Shown piece by piece: positions 1 to 9,964 of a stretch of 34,019 nt of DNA. Made by a program: the position numbers and the translations under genes. The notes under the pieces are model-generated. The model was not told the origin of the DNA. It worked only from the letters and a program-made list of their open reading frames with translations, and made no database searches. Origin of the DNA: Eubacteriales bacterium (GTDB lineage: Bacteria > Bacillota > Clostridia > Saccharofermentanales > DTU023); contig JAQWBU010000007.1 of NCBI GenBank assembly GCA_028706195.1, positions 1-34,019 on the forward strand, in the 5' to 3' direction. The first letter of the stretch is position 1. Each line of letters opens with the position of its first letter.

Positions 1-64
1 GCCAGCGAAAAATTATAGCCTTTCTGCGGCTAAACACCAATATTTTAGCATAGTTTCTTACTGC

Positions 65-91
65 CAAAAACGCAGATGACACGAAATCTGC
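65..91 (-). terminator. Candidate intrinsic terminator downstream of gcvPB
   Basis: Minus strand: GCAGAT-ttcgtgtc-ATCTGC followed by GTTTTTGG. Short 6-bp stem with a U-rich tail. Confidence 0.5.
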
Positions 92-96
92 ATAAA

Positions 97-126
97 GAAG
101 GGGGTTTGTAAAAAACTCCCCCCTTC
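97..126 (-). terminator. Stem-loop immediately downstream of gcvPB (possible terminator, tandem with 65..91)
   Basis: Inverted repeat GAAGGGGG / CCCCCTTC just after the gcvPB stop; weak U-tract on the minus strand. Confidence 0.45.
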
Positions 127-154
127 GAATTCTCACAGATTGTGATCTTATTTA

Positions 155-1615
155 TTAATCCAGACAGGTCAGAATCTGATCTTTGGCGGCGCGGGTTTCG
201 TCCGGACGAGCTATCGGTGTGCCATGCGGTGCACCTTTAACCAGTTCGGGGTCCGTCTCGCATTCTTTTGCAATGTCGATGAAAGCCTGAGCCAGAGCAT
301 CGAGATCGCGCCATGTCTCCGTCTCGGTAGGTTCAACCATCATTGCTTCATGAACAATCAATGGGAAATAGACGGTCGGCGGATGGAAGCCATAGTCAAT
401 AAGTCTCTTGGCGATATCATTCGTATCAATGCCGTACTTTTCTTTCTGCCAGGCACTGGTTATGACAAACTCGTGCATGCAGGGCTCGTCATAGGGCAGC
501 TCATAGTATTCTTTAACCCGTTCCATTAGGTAGCGGGCATTCGCTACTGCGCCCTCTGAGACTTCTTTCAGGCCCTCGACTCCGTTACGCAGCATATAAG
601 CATACGTGCGGACCAGAACTCCGAAAGAACCGATAAATGAGCGTACTTTGCCCATGCTTTCGGGCATATCGTAATCCAGAGTAAAGCCATCGTCTTCCTT
701 GACCACTACAGGTCTTGGCAGGTACTTTTTCAAAAAGTCTTTGCATCCGACAGGACCGGCACCCGGGCCACCGCCACCGTGAGGTGTGGATAAGCTCTTG
801 TGCACGTTCAGGTGGACACAGTCAAAACCCATGTCTCCGGGACGAGCCTGCATCATAATCGGGTTAAGATTTGCGCCGTCGTAGTAGCAAAGACCACCGG
901 CGTCGTGAACCATTTCCGTAATCTTGTCAATGTTGCAGTCAAAAAGACCCAGGGTATTAGGGTTAGTCAGCATGAGACCGGCAACGTCATCGCCCAGCGC
1001 TTCAGCCAGAGCATCCAGATCAACTAATCCATGCTCGTTCGACTTCACTTCCCTGACCTTATAGCCTACCATGGCCGCAGTCGCAGGGTTAGTGCCGTGG
1101 GCTGCGTCGGGGACTATGATGGTGTCACGCTTAGTGTCGCCTCTCTCATCATGATAAGCCTTGATCAGGAGTATCCCTGTCAGCTCACCATGCGCTCCCG
1201 CTGCCGGCTGGAAAGTGTAAGCATCCATACCGGTCAGGTCGTTAAGCTGCATTTCCAGTTCATAGAGCAGTTCCAGACTTCCCTGAACTGTATCACAGGG
1301 CTGGTAGGGGTGAACGTTGGCAAAGCCCGGCAAGGCCGCCATGTCTTCATTCACCTTCGGGTTATATTTCATGGTGCAGGAACCAAGCGGATAGGTTCCG
1401 ACTTCAACGCTGAAGTTCTTATTCGACATATTGGTGAAATGGCGAACAGCGGTTATTTCATCCACATTCGGTATATCCGGCATTTCTGCGCGGTAACTGT
1501 CGCCGTAGTAAGCAGCCAAGTCCGGCATCTCAACATCGAGAGGACGGATGTAACTGCTTTTAAACGATTTTGATCCTAATGTAAAAATCAATGGGGTTTC
1601 TTTTAGCATAGTCAT
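155..1615 (-). CDS. gcvPB: Glycine dehydrogenase (decarboxylating) subunit 2
   Basis: 486 aa. PLP-lysine region 'HLNVHKSLSTPHGGGGPGAGPVG' and 'YPLGSCTMKYNPK' are typical of GcvPB; adjacent to gcvPA/H/T. Confidence 0.96.
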   Translation of the reverse strand: MTMLKETPLIFTLGSKSFKSSYIRPLDVEMPDLAAYYGDSYRAEMPDIPNVDEITAVRHFTNMSNKNFSVEVGTYPLGSCTMKYNPKVNEDMAALPGFANVHPYQPCDTVQGSLELLYELEMQLNDLTGMDAYTFQPAAGAHGELTGILLIKAYHDERGDTKRDTIIVPDAAHGTNPATAAMVGYKVREVKSNEHGLVDLDALAEALGDDVAGLMLTNPNTLGLFDCNIDKITEMVHDAGGLCYYDGANLNPIMMQARPGDMGFDCVHLNVHKSLSTPHGGGGPGAGPVGCKDFLKKYLPRPVVVKEDDGFTLDYDMPESMGKVRSFIGSFGVLVRTYAYMLRNGVEGLKEVSEGAVANARYLMERVKEYYELPYDEPCMHEFVITSAWQKEKYGIDTNDIAKRLIDYGFHPPTVYFPLIVHEAMMVEPTETETWRDLDALAQAFIDIAKECETDPELVKGAPHGTPIARPDETRAAKDQILTCLD

Positions 1616-1630
1616 ATTATTCCTCCTCTC

Positions 1631-2968
1631 TTATTGCGACTTTGCGAGACGTTCAACAGTCTCTACAAACTTGTCCATTGCCTCTTTTGATTTCTTTTCT
1701 GTGACTGCCAGCAGCCAGCGGTTCTCATCTACGACCAGACCGCCGAAAATCTTTTCTTCAAGAAGATCCTGATTCAATTTATTAAGATCCAGACCATCTT
1801 TGGCTGTCAGTGCAAATTCGCGGAAAACAGCTGAGTTGTAAGTATTTTCAAACAGTCCTGTCGCCAGCAGTTTTTCCTGCAGATAAAGCGCCTTGGCTGC
1901 AGATTGCTCAGCAACATCTCTGATGCCGGAAGCACCCATCAGGGCCAGCCAGATAGTAGCTGATGTAGCCATCAGTGCCTGACTGGTGCAAATGTTTGAT
2001 GTGGCGCGTTCACGGCGGATATGTTGTTCACGAGCCTGAATGGTCAGAACGTAGCTGGTTTTACCATCACGATCAACAGTTTCACCGGTAATACGTCCGG
2101 GCATTTTACGCAGCAACTTCTGTGTTACAGCCATATAACCCACACCGGGGCCGCCAAAGCTCATCGGGATTCCCAAGGCCTGGGCTTCGCCGGTAACTAT
2201 GTCTACACCGAGATCACCGGGACGCTGTAATAAAGCAAGGCTGATCAAATCGCAGGATGCTGCAGCAAGAGCACCGGCAGCATGTGCCTTTTCGACCAGA
2301 AGTGAAAGATCTTCAACAACTCCGTAAAAGTTAGGGCTCTGCACCATGAAGGCGGCATAACCCTTCTCCGTCGGGTAATCCTCTGTCTGACCGGCTTCAT
2401 TTAAAGCGCCGACTTCGACTTCAACGCCTGCTGCATTGCAGTAGGTTTGAATTGTTTCAATAAACTCAGGGTGCATTCCTTGGGACACGAAGACTTTGTA
2501 AAGACGTTTCTCACGGCAGGCCATCAAAGCAGCTTCAGCTGCTGCGGAAGCGCCATCGTACATGGATGCGTTAGAGATGTCCATACCGGTAAGGCGGCTG
2601 ATATAGCTCTGCCATTCAAAAATAGCCTGCAAAGTGCCCTGGGAAATCTCAGCCTGATAAGGTGTGTAGGCAGTAAGGTATTCCGTTCTGCTGATTAAAT
2701 GTTTTACAGCGGCTGGCTGGTAATGGTCATAAAAACCTGCACCAAGATAAGAATCGTAGTCATCTGTACGTTTATTCAGATCCGCCAGTGCCTTAAGACG
2801 TTCAACTACTTCAAACTCAGAATAACCTTCTTGCTCTAAACCACTGAAATCAGTATTTTTCAATTTTTGGGACTCTTGGATCGAGTCGAAAAGGTGGTCT
2901 AAATCTACACCGACCGAAGCGAGCATCTCGCGACGTTCTTCCCGATCCATGGGAAGATAAGCGGTCAT
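1631..2968 (-). CDS. gcvPA: Glycine dehydrogenase (decarboxylating) subunit 1
   Basis: 445 aa. 'YLTAYTPYQAEISQGTLQAIFEWQSYI' and 'MSFGGPGVGYMA' are typical of GcvPA; overlaps the gcvH end by 4 nt. Confidence 0.96.
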   Translation of the reverse strand: MTAYLPMDREERREMLASVGVDLDHLFDSIQESQKLKNTDFSGLEQEGYSEFEVVERLKALADLNKRTDDYDSYLGAGFYDHYQPAAVKHLISRTEYLTAYTPYQAEISQGTLQAIFEWQSYISRLTGMDISNASMYDGASAAAEAALMACREKRLYKVFVSQGMHPEFIETIQTYCNAAGVEVEVGALNEAGQTEDYPTEKGYAAFMVQSPNFYGVVEDLSLLVEKAHAAGALAAASCDLISLALLQRPGDLGVDIVTGEAQALGIPMSFGGPGVGYMAVTQKLLRKMPGRITGETVDRDGKTSYVLTIQAREQHIRRERATSNICTSQALMATSATIWLALMGASGIRDVAEQSAAKALYLQEKLLATGLFENTYNSAVFREFALTAKDGLDLNKLNQDLLEEKIFGGLVVDENRWLLAVTEKKSKEAMDKFVETVERLAKSQ

Positions 2969-3354
2969 GCAGACTCCTCCTCACAGAATTTTTCATAAGC
3001 TGCGGCATCCATCAGATCATCCAGCTGTGAAGGATCAGACATTTCAATTTTCACAAACCAGGTGCCAAAAGCATCCTCATTGATCTGTTCCGGTTCGTCT
3101 TCAATTGATTCGTTGGATTCAACGATTTTGCCGGAAATGGGGGAGAAAAGATCTGAAGCCATCTTTACAGATTCAACGCTGCCAATCAGGTCGTCAATCT
3201 CTACCTCTTCGCCGACAGGCTCTGCTTCAGCATAAACTAAGTCACCCAACTGATCCTGAGCGAAATCGGTGATACCGATCCAGGCAACATTGCCTTCTAC
3301 TTTTACCCATTCATGGGTCTTTGCATAACGAAGATCTTCTTTAACTGTTGTCAT
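2965..3354 (-). CDS. gcvH: Glycine cleavage system H protein
   Basis: 129 aa; lipoylation context 'GSVESVKMASDLFSPISGKIVE'. Confidence 0.96.
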   Translation of the reverse strand: MTTVKEDLRYAKTHEWVKVEGNVAWIGITDFAQDQLGDLVYAEAEPVGEEVEIDDLIGSVESVKMASDLFSPISGKIVESNESIEDEPEQINEDAFGTWFVKIEMSDPSQLDDLMDAAAYEKFCEEESA

Positions 3355-3411
3355 ATTTTTTTACCTTTCATTTTCTGAATATACTAGCCGTTTAAGAGCG
3401 GCAGGACTTAC

Positions 3412-4533
3412 CTATTTCTTTACGAAGGGGGCCTTAATAACCTTGAAGGGCTCAAATTTCTTTCTTACTTTTACCTCTACTACCATATCGGTATCATCAG
3501 GAAAATCCAGATTCACCAGCGCAAAGGCGATGCCTTTGCCTAAAGTCGGCGAGAAACTTCCGGATGAAACAACACCCACCTCAGCATCATTGAGGTAAAC
3601 AGGATATCCATCGCGCGGGATGGCGCGTCCTTCACTGACTAAAGCGATTCTCTTGCGGGTAGATTTCTCTTTCATCTTTTCTCCGCCCTGGAACTCGCGG
3701 CTAAAATCAACAAAGAAACCCATGTCGCCTTCGAGGGGAGTGATGTCTTCAGACATTTCATGTCCGTATAGAGGCATTCCGGCTTCCAGACGCAGGGAAT
3801 CACGTGCTCCTAGACCTACAGGTTTAACTCCATAATCGTAAAACAGATCCCAGACCTCAGCTGTAAGTTCAGCCGGAAGATAAATCTCATAACCATTCTC
3901 TCCAGTGTAACCAGTGCGCGAAATAATCATTTTGCGTTCAAAACCGGGTTTTTCCACTTGAATCTGACGATAGCGCTTTAGTCCCTGCAACTGTTCCTTC
4001 TGTTCTGCATCAAGGCCCAGTTTATCCGCCAGATCGAGCATCACGCTCAGACTTTCCGGTCCCTGTACGGCAATTTGTCCATAGTAAGCTGAGTCATCAA
4101 TGACTTGAACATCCCCTTCTCTGTCGGGATACTTCTCGCGATAGCTTGTCAAACTGTCATTGATATGCAAAACATCCTTATCTTTATTTGCAGCGTTTAC
4201 TACCAACATGTAGCAGTTTTCGTCCATTTCGTAGACCAGAAGATCGTCTACTGTGCCGCCATCCTCATAACAAAGAATTGCATATGTGATCTGATCTTTT
4301 TGCTTACCGGTGACATCACGGCTTAAAAGCCAGTTCAGGAATTCTCCGCTGCCCTCACCGCAAACTAATACTTCTCCCATGTGAGAAACGTCGAACATGC
4401 CGACTTTTTCTCTTACGGCTATGACCTCTTCCGTAATGCCTTCATACTGTACTGGCATCTCCCAGCCTGCGTAGTCGACCATACGGGCGTTCAAAGCCAA
4501 ATGTCTTTGATTTAGTGGTGTTTTTTTCATCAC
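3412..4533 (-). CDS. gcvT: Aminomethyltransferase (glycine cleavage T protein)
   Basis: 373 aa; 'MVDYAGWEMPVQYEGI', 'FDVSHMGE', 'GYTGENGYEIYLP', 'GLGARDSLRLEAGMPLYGHE'. AAGGAGG RBS upstream. Confidence 0.97.
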   Translation of the reverse strand: MMKKTPLNQRHLALNARMVDYAGWEMPVQYEGITEEVIAVREKVGMFDVSHMGEVLVCGEGSGEFLNWLLSRDVTGKQKDQITYAILCYEDGGTVDDLLVYEMDENCYMLVVNAANKDKDVLHINDSLTSYREKYPDREGDVQVIDDSAYYGQIAVQGPESLSVMLDLADKLGLDAEQKEQLQGLKRYRQIQVEKPGFERKMIISRTGYTGENGYEIYLPAELTAEVWDLFYDYGVKPVGLGARDSLRLEAGMPLYGHEMSEDITPLEGDMGFFVDFSREFQGGEKMKEKSTRKRIALVSEGRAIPRDGYPVYLNDAEVGVVSSGSFSPTLGKGIAFALVNLDFPDDTDMVVEVKVRKKFEPFKVIKAPFVKK

Positions 4534-4615
4534 AATACCTCCTTTTCAGACTAAGTTCAGTCTATCAGATACTCCTGTTTACTTCCATAATTGGATGGTG
4601 TATTTAGCGCTATAA

Positions 4616-5233
4616 TTAAGCGTTTTCACCAGACTCAGCTTCGAGTGCCCGATTAAGTTCTTCTTCATAAGCAGGGCGATCGAAATGATACCTGGCTCTT
4701 TCGCCGCCGATTCGCGGCAGACGGGATTTCAAGGCACTTAGGTGCGCCTCTCCGATATTTTTCGTTTTTAAACGTTGTGGAATTTGAACATATTTAACGT
4801 GCATGCCGATAAATGTGTCACCAATGTCGAGTCCTGCCACTGCCGTTATTCTTGAAACCACGGCCGGATCGTTTGCCTGGGCATACGCAGCAGTGGCCGC
4901 TGCACCTCCAGCGTTCGGCACCGGGACAACACTTACTTCTTCTAAAGCATATTTTTCTGCGACGGCGCGCTCGACGACAAGTGAGCGGTTGAGATGTTCA
5001 CAGGCCTGTACCGCCAGATCAATTCCCAGAGGATCAAGCACTTCCCTGCTCGCTTTAATAACTGTATGTCCCACAATCAGGCTGGAACATTTGCCGATAC
5101 ATTCACCTAATATTTCGCTGCTGCTGCAGCCTAGAACGACAAGGTCTCCAGACTTGAGTCCTGCTTCGGAGATCAGCTCCTGCCAGGCAGCTCTTACTTC
5201 TACTGCGATGCTATCCAAAAACTCTTTAGTCAT
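4616..5233 (-). CDS. TIGR01440/DUF436 (YwlG-like) family protein
   Basis: 205 aa; 'LVVLGCSSSEILGECIGKCSS', 'LAVQACEHLNRSLVVE', 'DIGDTFIGMHVKYVQIP' match this conserved Firmicutes family. Confidence 0.85.
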   Translation of the reverse strand: MTKEFLDSIAVEVRAAWQELISEAGLKSGDLVVLGCSSSEILGECIGKCSSLIVGHTVIKASREVLDPLGIDLAVQACEHLNRSLVVERAVAEKYALEEVSVVPVPNAGGAAATAAYAQANDPAVVSRITAVAGLDIGDTFIGMHVKYVQIPQRLKTKNIGEAHLSALKSRLPRIGGERARYHFDRPAYEEELNRALEAESGENA

Positions 5234-5257
5234 GCTCGCTCCTTTCAGTTTTCAATA

Positions 5258-6133
5258 TCAGTTGGGCGGGTACGGCAGGGTCAGCTTGAAATAATAAATG
5301 TCCTTGCCTTCACTCCGGCGCCGGTTGATCGAACAGCGCACTTGTCCGTGTGTCTCGCAATGAAGGATCCAGGACCAGCGTTTATTCTTTTTCGTGATGA
5401 TTATGGGCTCATCACTGGTCAAAACCCGCTGGCAGGCCGGACATTTATACTCCTGCCCCCTGATTGTTGCTTCGGCGTTTCCTTCGGCTGCTTCAGTCAG
5501 CTGCCACCTTGAATCACGATTCAAAAATGGATCATAAAGGAAGGGTCGGAGAGCTTCTTTGCGCTCTTCTTCTGTTTCTGTCTTTAACAATAATGCATTT
5601 AGAATTCTGGCTGCGTAACGTGCGTCGTTGAGGGCGTCATGAAAACTGAGATCTGCCTCTATATTCAAAGATTCAAGTGCATACTCGATGGACCTTTGTT
5701 GAGAGGTCTGACCCGCTTCCGCCATGTGAGCGAAAAATACCTGCAAATTAAGGGCTTTCCGGAAAAACGATGGATCCAGCTGATGAAATTCCAAGTTTTG
5801 TTTGAGTACCTGAGGATCAGATTGCCCCCAGGAAGCCAGAATCGCGTCTGCACCGCAGAATTCCGCAAACTCAGCTGCTACCAATGGAAAAGGGTCACCC
5901 TGGCTCAGACTTTCCTGGCTGCGTTGGGTGACCCTGGCGATATATTTGTTTAATTGCTTGTATACTTGTGCTTTGACGTTGGCTGAAAATGTTTCCAGAG
6001 GTTCCACTTCTGTTGAGAGTTTAACAGCGCCGATCTCAATGATTTCAAATGGCAGTTCTGCGAGGCTTTCACTGCTGCCTGATTTTCCGGGTGCGGCGCT
6101 GTTCCACTCCAAATCAAAGACGACAAAATTCAC
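5258..6133 (-). CDS. DEDDh 3'-5' exonuclease with C-terminal zinc-ribbon-like domain
   Basis: 291 aa; 'VVFDLEWN' (ExoI), 'FHDALNDARYAARI' (ExoIII); C-terminal 'YKCPACQRVL...LHCETHGQVRC'. Confidence 0.8.
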   Translation of the reverse strand: MNFVVFDLEWNSAAPGKSGSSESLAELPFEIIEIGAVKLSTEVEPLETFSANVKAQVYKQLNKYIARVTQRSQESLSQGDPFPLVAAEFAEFCGADAILASWGQSDPQVLKQNLEFHQLDPSFFRKALNLQVFFAHMAEAGQTSQQRSIEYALESLNIEADLSFHDALNDARYAARILNALLLKTETEEERKEALRPFLYDPFLNRDSRWQLTEAAEGNAEATIRGQEYKCPACQRVLTSDEPIIITKKNKRWSWILHCETHGQVRCSINRRRSEGKDIYYFKLTLPYPPN

Positions 6134-7284
6134 TATTTACTCCCAAATAAGTTGCGGATCTTATCTACAAATCCTTTGCGCTTTTCGTAATGCTTGTCCG
6201 ACATGCTTTCCTCGAACTTGCTCAGCATTTCCTTCTGCTCATCATCGAGGTTCCTCGGAACTTCCAGTATAACGCGGAATTTGTGATCCCCGCGACCCTG
6301 ACGGTTCAGATAAGGAATTCCCTTGCCGCGTATTGTCATTACATCATTGGGCTGGGTTCCTTCTTTCAGCTTGTAAGTAACCGGGCCGTCAATGGTCGGC
6401 ACTTCAATTTCAGAGCCCAGAGCTGCCTCCGCATAAGTTATAGGAACTTCACAGAAAGTCATATTGCCTTCACGGGAGAACACGGGATGTGGACGGATAA
6501 AAATCTGAATGTAGAGATCGCCATAGGGGCCGCCATTACGGCCGGGTTCCCCTTCGCCTCTTAAAGTCAGCATCTCCCCTTCATTGATTCCCGCCGGCAC
6601 CGATACGAGGAGCTTTTTGTCTTTCATCATAGTGCCAACGCCCTTACAGGTCTTGCAGGGGTTCTCTATGATCTGACCACTGCCCTGACATTGCGGGCAG
6701 GGGCGTGTTGTCAGCATTTGGCCGAACATGGTTTGCTGTTGGACCTGTTCCTGACCGCTGCCCCTGCAGTTGGGGCAGGTCGCGGGTTCAGATCCGTCCG
6801 CGGTACGCTTGCCTTCACAGGCGGGACAGACGTCATCCTTGCGGATTTTGATCTCGCGTTCAACGCCGAAGGCAGCCTCCATGAAATCGAGGTTCATGCG
6901 ATAACGCAAATTTGCTCCCCGGGTTGGTCCTGTCGGGCGGCGCGATTGAGAGAAGCCCGAACCAAAGCCGTTAAAACCGAAACCTCCGAAGATGCTGTTG
7001 AAAAGATCTTCCAGATCAATACCGAAACCGGCACCACCGCCTTCAAAGCCGCTGGTGTCTACACCGGAATGCCCAAACTGGTCATAACGCTGTTTTTTCT
7101 CCGCGTTCGATAAAACTTCGTAAGCTTCATTCGCTTCCTGAAATTTCTCGCTGGCCTGAGGATCATCCTTGTTTACATCGGGATGATACTTTTTGGCCAG
7201 TTTCCAGAATGCTTTCTTGATCTCAGCAGAATCAGCGTCTTTGCTGACGCCTAATACTTCGTAATAGTCTCTTTTTGCTGCCAC
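6133..7284 (-). CDS. dnaJ: Molecular chaperone DnaJ
   Basis: 383 aa; J-domain with HPD, G/F region, CxxCxGxG-type zinc-finger repeats; GTG start; downstream of dnaK. Confidence 0.97.
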   Translation of the reverse strand: MAAKRDYYEVLGVSKDADSAEIKKAFWKLAKKYHPDVNKDDPQASEKFQEANEAYEVLSNAEKKQRYDQFGHSGVDTSGFEGGGAGFGIDLEDLFNSIFGGFGFNGFGSGFSQSRRPTGPTRGANLRYRMNLDFMEAAFGVEREIKIRKDDVCPACEGKRTADGSEPATCPNCRGSGQEQVQQQTMFGQMLTTRPCPQCQGSGQIIENPCKTCKGVGTMMKDKKLLVSVPAGINEGEMLTLRGEGEPGRNGGPYGDLYIQIFIRPHPVFSREGNMTFCEVPITYAEAALGSEIEVPTIDGPVTYKLKEGTQPNDVMTIRGKGIPYLNRQGRGDHKFRVILEVPRNLDDEQKEMLSKFEESMSDKHYEKRKGFVDKIRNLFGSK

Positions 7285-7298
7285 TCTTAACTCCTATA

Positions 7299-7321
7299 TT
7301 GTCTTTGCAGGGCAAAGACAA
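7299..7321 (-). promoter_or_regulatory. Perfect 10-bp stem-loop just upstream of the dnaJ RBS
   Basis: TTGTCTTTGC-AGG-GCAAAGACAA (exact inverted repeat, 3-nt loop). Confidence 0.7.
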
Positions 7322-7330
7322 GTAAAACAC

Positions 7331-7365
7331 CCGAAGAGCGATCAGGCTTCCCTGGTCGCTCTCGG
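7331..7365 (-). promoter_or_regulatory. Stem-loop between dnaK and dnaJ
   Basis: GAGCGATCAGG-cttc-CCTGGTCGCTC, 11 bp with one G-U-type mismatch, extendable by flanking A-T and CCG/CGG. Short U-containing sequence downstream on the minus strand (possible attenuator). Confidence 0.65.
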
Positions 7366-7396
7366 CATTATCATATTATATGTCAGTTTAATGCAA

Positions 7397-9235
7397 CTAC
7401 TCTTCGTCACTGCCTACGTCTTTGAAGTCAGCATCATAAGTGCCGGGCTCATTATCCGCTGCAGGACCGTCAGGCTGCTGTGTCTGTTGCTGTTGGGCTG
7501 ACTGCTGGCTCAATTTTTCGGCAACTTTGTATAGCTCCTGATCCAAAGCATCACTGTCCGCCTTCATGGTATCAAAGTCATCGCTATCGTGGCTTTTCTT
7601 CAGTTTTTCCAAGGCTGCTGTTACTGCTTCGCGATCTTCGCCTTCATAGAGCTTGCCTGTTTCTTCATCTTCCAGCAGCCGCTCTGTTTGACGGATCTTG
7701 GTCTCCGCCTCGTTTTTGATCTGTACTTTCTCGGCGCGTTCCTTATCGGCTTCGGCGAATTCTTCCGCTTCTTTTATGGCCCGCTCTATATCGTCATCGC
7801 TCATGTTACTTGAAGCAGTAATGGTGATGTTTTGCTTGCGTTTGGTCGTCAGGTCGACAGCTGTGACATTGACAATGCCGTTCGCATCGATGTCAAAGCT
7901 TACTTCAATCTGAGGCACGCCGGCGCGAGCAGGCGGAATGCCGTCGAGGAAAAATCTGCCCAGAGTTCTGTTGTCAGCGGCCATGGGTCGCTCGCCCTGC
8001 AGTATATGGACCTCAACCTGAGTCTGATTGTCGGCAGCAGTGCTGAAAACTTGTTTTTTGCTGGTCGGGATTGTGGTGTTGCGCTCGATCATACGAGTCA
8101 TGACACCGCCCAGAGTTTCCAGACCCAATGACAAGGGGGTGACATCCAGCAGGACCATCTCGTCAACATCACCGGACAGGATACCTCCCTGGATAGCTGC
8201 GCCCAAGGCCACACACTCGTCCGGGTTGATGCCCTTGTATGGCTCTTTGTTGAAGAAATTTTTCACTGCTTCCTGAACTGCTGGTATGCGAGTTGAACCA
8301 CCGACCAGGAGAATCTTGTCAATCTCGGCCGGCTGTAATCCGGCATCCTTCATGGCCGTGGATACGGGAGTCATAGTTGCTTCGACCAGATCTCTGGTCA
8401 TGTCGTCAAATTTCGCGCGGGTCAGATCCAGGTCCAGGTGCTTGGGACCATCTTCCCCTGATGAAATGTAAGGCAGGCTGATATTGCTTGTCAGCACGCT
8501 GGATAGTTCGATTTTCGCCTTTTCAGCGGCATCACGCAGACGCTGCACGGCAAACTTGTCTTTCGAAAGATCGATACCTTCGTTGTTTTTCATTTCCTGA
8601 ATCATCCAGTCAACGATGCGGTTGTCAAAGTCATCGCCGCCCAGTTTGGTGTTACCCGAGGTAGATTTAACATCAAAAACACCATCACCGAGTTCCAGGA
8701 TAGATACGTCGAAAGTTCCGCCGCCCAGGTCATAAATCAGTATTGTCTGATTTTCTTCTTTTTCCAGGCCATAGGCTAATGAAGCTGCGGTCGGTTCGTT
8801 AATAATACGATCCACTTGCAGCCCGGCGATACGTCCGGCATCTTTCGTTGCCTGACGTTGTGAGTCTGAAAAATATGCAGGAACCGTAACGACAGCTTTG
8901 GTTACGGTTTCGCCCAGATAAGCCTCTGCGTCAGCCTTCAACTTTTGCAAAATCATTGCTGATATCTCAGGTGGTGTATAAGCTTTGCCATCGATCATAT
9001 GTTTATTGTTAGAACCCATCTCACGCTTGATTGATGTAATTGTGCGATCCGGGTTACGTTGTGCTTGGTTTTTGGCTACTTGGCCAACCAGACGTTCACC
9101 TTCTTTGGTGAAAGCCACAACCGACGGGGTCGTACGTTGTCCTTCGGCGTTAGGAATAATAACTGCCTCGCCGCCTTCCATAACGGAGACAACTGAGTTG
9201 GTTGTACCTAAGTCAATTCCGATAATTTTTGCCAT
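7397..9235 (-). CDS. dnaK: Molecular chaperone DnaK (Hsp70)
   Basis: 612 aa; '[20 protein letters not shown]', '[15 protein letters not shown]', '[13 protein letters not shown]'. Confidence 0.98.
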   Translation of the reverse strand: MAKIIGIDLGTTNSVVSVMEGGEAVIIPNAEGQRTTPSVVAFTKEGERLVGQVAKNQAQRNPDRTITSIKREMGSNNKHMIDGKAYTPPEISAMILQKLKADAEAYLGETVTKAVVTVPAYFSDSQRQATKDAGRIAGLQVDRIINEPTAASLAYGLEKEENQTILIYDLGGGTFDVSILELGDGVFDVKSTSGNTKLGGDDFDNRIVDWMIQEMKNNEGIDLSKDKFAVQRLRDAAEKAKIELSSVLTSNISLPYISSGEDGPKHLDLDLTRAKFDDMTRDLVEATMTPVSTAMKDAGLQPAEIDKILLVGGSTRIPAVQEAVKNFFNKEPYKGINPDECVALGAAIQGGILSGDVDEMVLLDVTPLSLGLETLGGVMTRMIERNTTIPTSKKQVFSTAADNQTQVEVHILQGERPMAADNRTLGRFFLDGIPPARAGVPQIEVSFDIDANGIVNVTAVDLTTKRKQNITITASSNMSDDDIERAIKEAEEFAEADKERAEKVQIKNEAETKIRQTERLLEDEETGKLYEGEDREAVTAALEKLKKSHDSDDFDTMKADSDALDQELYKVAEKLSQQSAQQQQTQQPDGPAADNEPGTYDADFKDVGSDEE

Positions 9236-9282
9236 ATAAATTCCTCTTTCTTATCTGATATCTAAATTCTGAAATCGCTGAG

Positions 9283-9870
9283 TTAATTCGCTACTTTCAC
9301 CATACTGTGACGTATGACGCGATCTCCTCTTTTGTATCCTTTTTGAAATACTTCGACTATTTCGTTCTCACCGGCGTTTTCATCTTCGACGCTCATAACC
9401 GCCTGATGCAAAGTCGGGTCAAACTTCTCTCCCAAAGCTTTTATTTCTTCAACACCCACCTTGTTGAGTGCGTTAATTAACTGTTTATATATTAAACTTA
9501 TCCCGGTAGCTTCGGACTCGGAAATTTCTTTCTTCGTCTCGCCTTCTATACTAAGTGCGCTGTCAAAACTGTCGAGAACAGGCAGCAGTTCGCATACTAC
9601 TGCGCAGGTTGCTTCCTGGAATAAAGATTCAAGCTCGGTTTTCGAGCGACGGCGATAATTTTCGTATTCTGCCGCAATGCGCAAATATCGGTCTTCCCAG
9701 TCACTTGCCTGCTCTTTCTCTATTTCCGGAGCCTCGGTATCCGCTTCTGCAATCAAATCCGGACTATCCGCTGAAAGATCTTCCGACTCCGGAATCTGCT
9801 GCTCCAAAATCTCAGTCTCTGTTCCCGAGTTGATCTCGGCAGAATCATTTTTCTTCTTAGATTTGCTCAT
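9283..9870 (-). CDS. grpE: Nucleotide exchange factor GrpE
   Basis: 'RYLRIAAEYENYRRRSKTE', 'VGVEEIKALGEKFDPTLHQAV', 'VFQKGYKRGDRVIRHSMVKVAN'. ATG at 9870 has a GGAG RBS and is preferred over the upstream ORF start at 9891. Confidence 0.93.
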   Translation of the reverse strand: MSKSKKKNDSAEINSGTETEILEQQIPESEDLSADSPDLIAEADTEAPEIEKEQASDWEDRYLRIAAEYENYRRRSKTELESLFQEATCAVVCELLPVLDSFDSALSIEGETKKEISESEATGISLIYKQLINALNKVGVEEIKALGEKFDPTLHQAVMSVEDENAGENEIVEVFQKGYKRGDRVIRHSMVKVAN

Positions 9871-9923
9871 TAAATACTCCTTATCTCCCACTACATTATA
9901 TTAATCCGCTTGAGTCATCCTCC

Positions 9924-9953
9924 GGTGCCTTGCATACTTTTGTGCCTGGCACC
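9924..9953. repeat. GGTGCC...GGCACC inverted repeat in the hrcA-grpE intergenic region
   Basis: GGTGCC (9924-9929) and GGCACC (9948-9953), with a partial internal copy 'tgtgcc'. Confidence 0.5.
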
Positions 9954-9964
9954 AAATTATGCAG

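Noticed and set aside
1031-1573. 180-aa plus-strand ORF opposite gcvPB
   Set aside because: Antisense shadow of a strongly conserved gene; no recognisable domain. The same applies to the other opposite-strand ORFs inside gcvT, dnaJ, dnaK, hemW, glnS, pncB and ecfA.
4534-4615. Glycine riboswitch upstream of gcvT
   Set aside because: The gap is only 82 bp and I could not recognise the aptamer core; only a 5-bp hairpin (AGACT/AGTCT) is visible.
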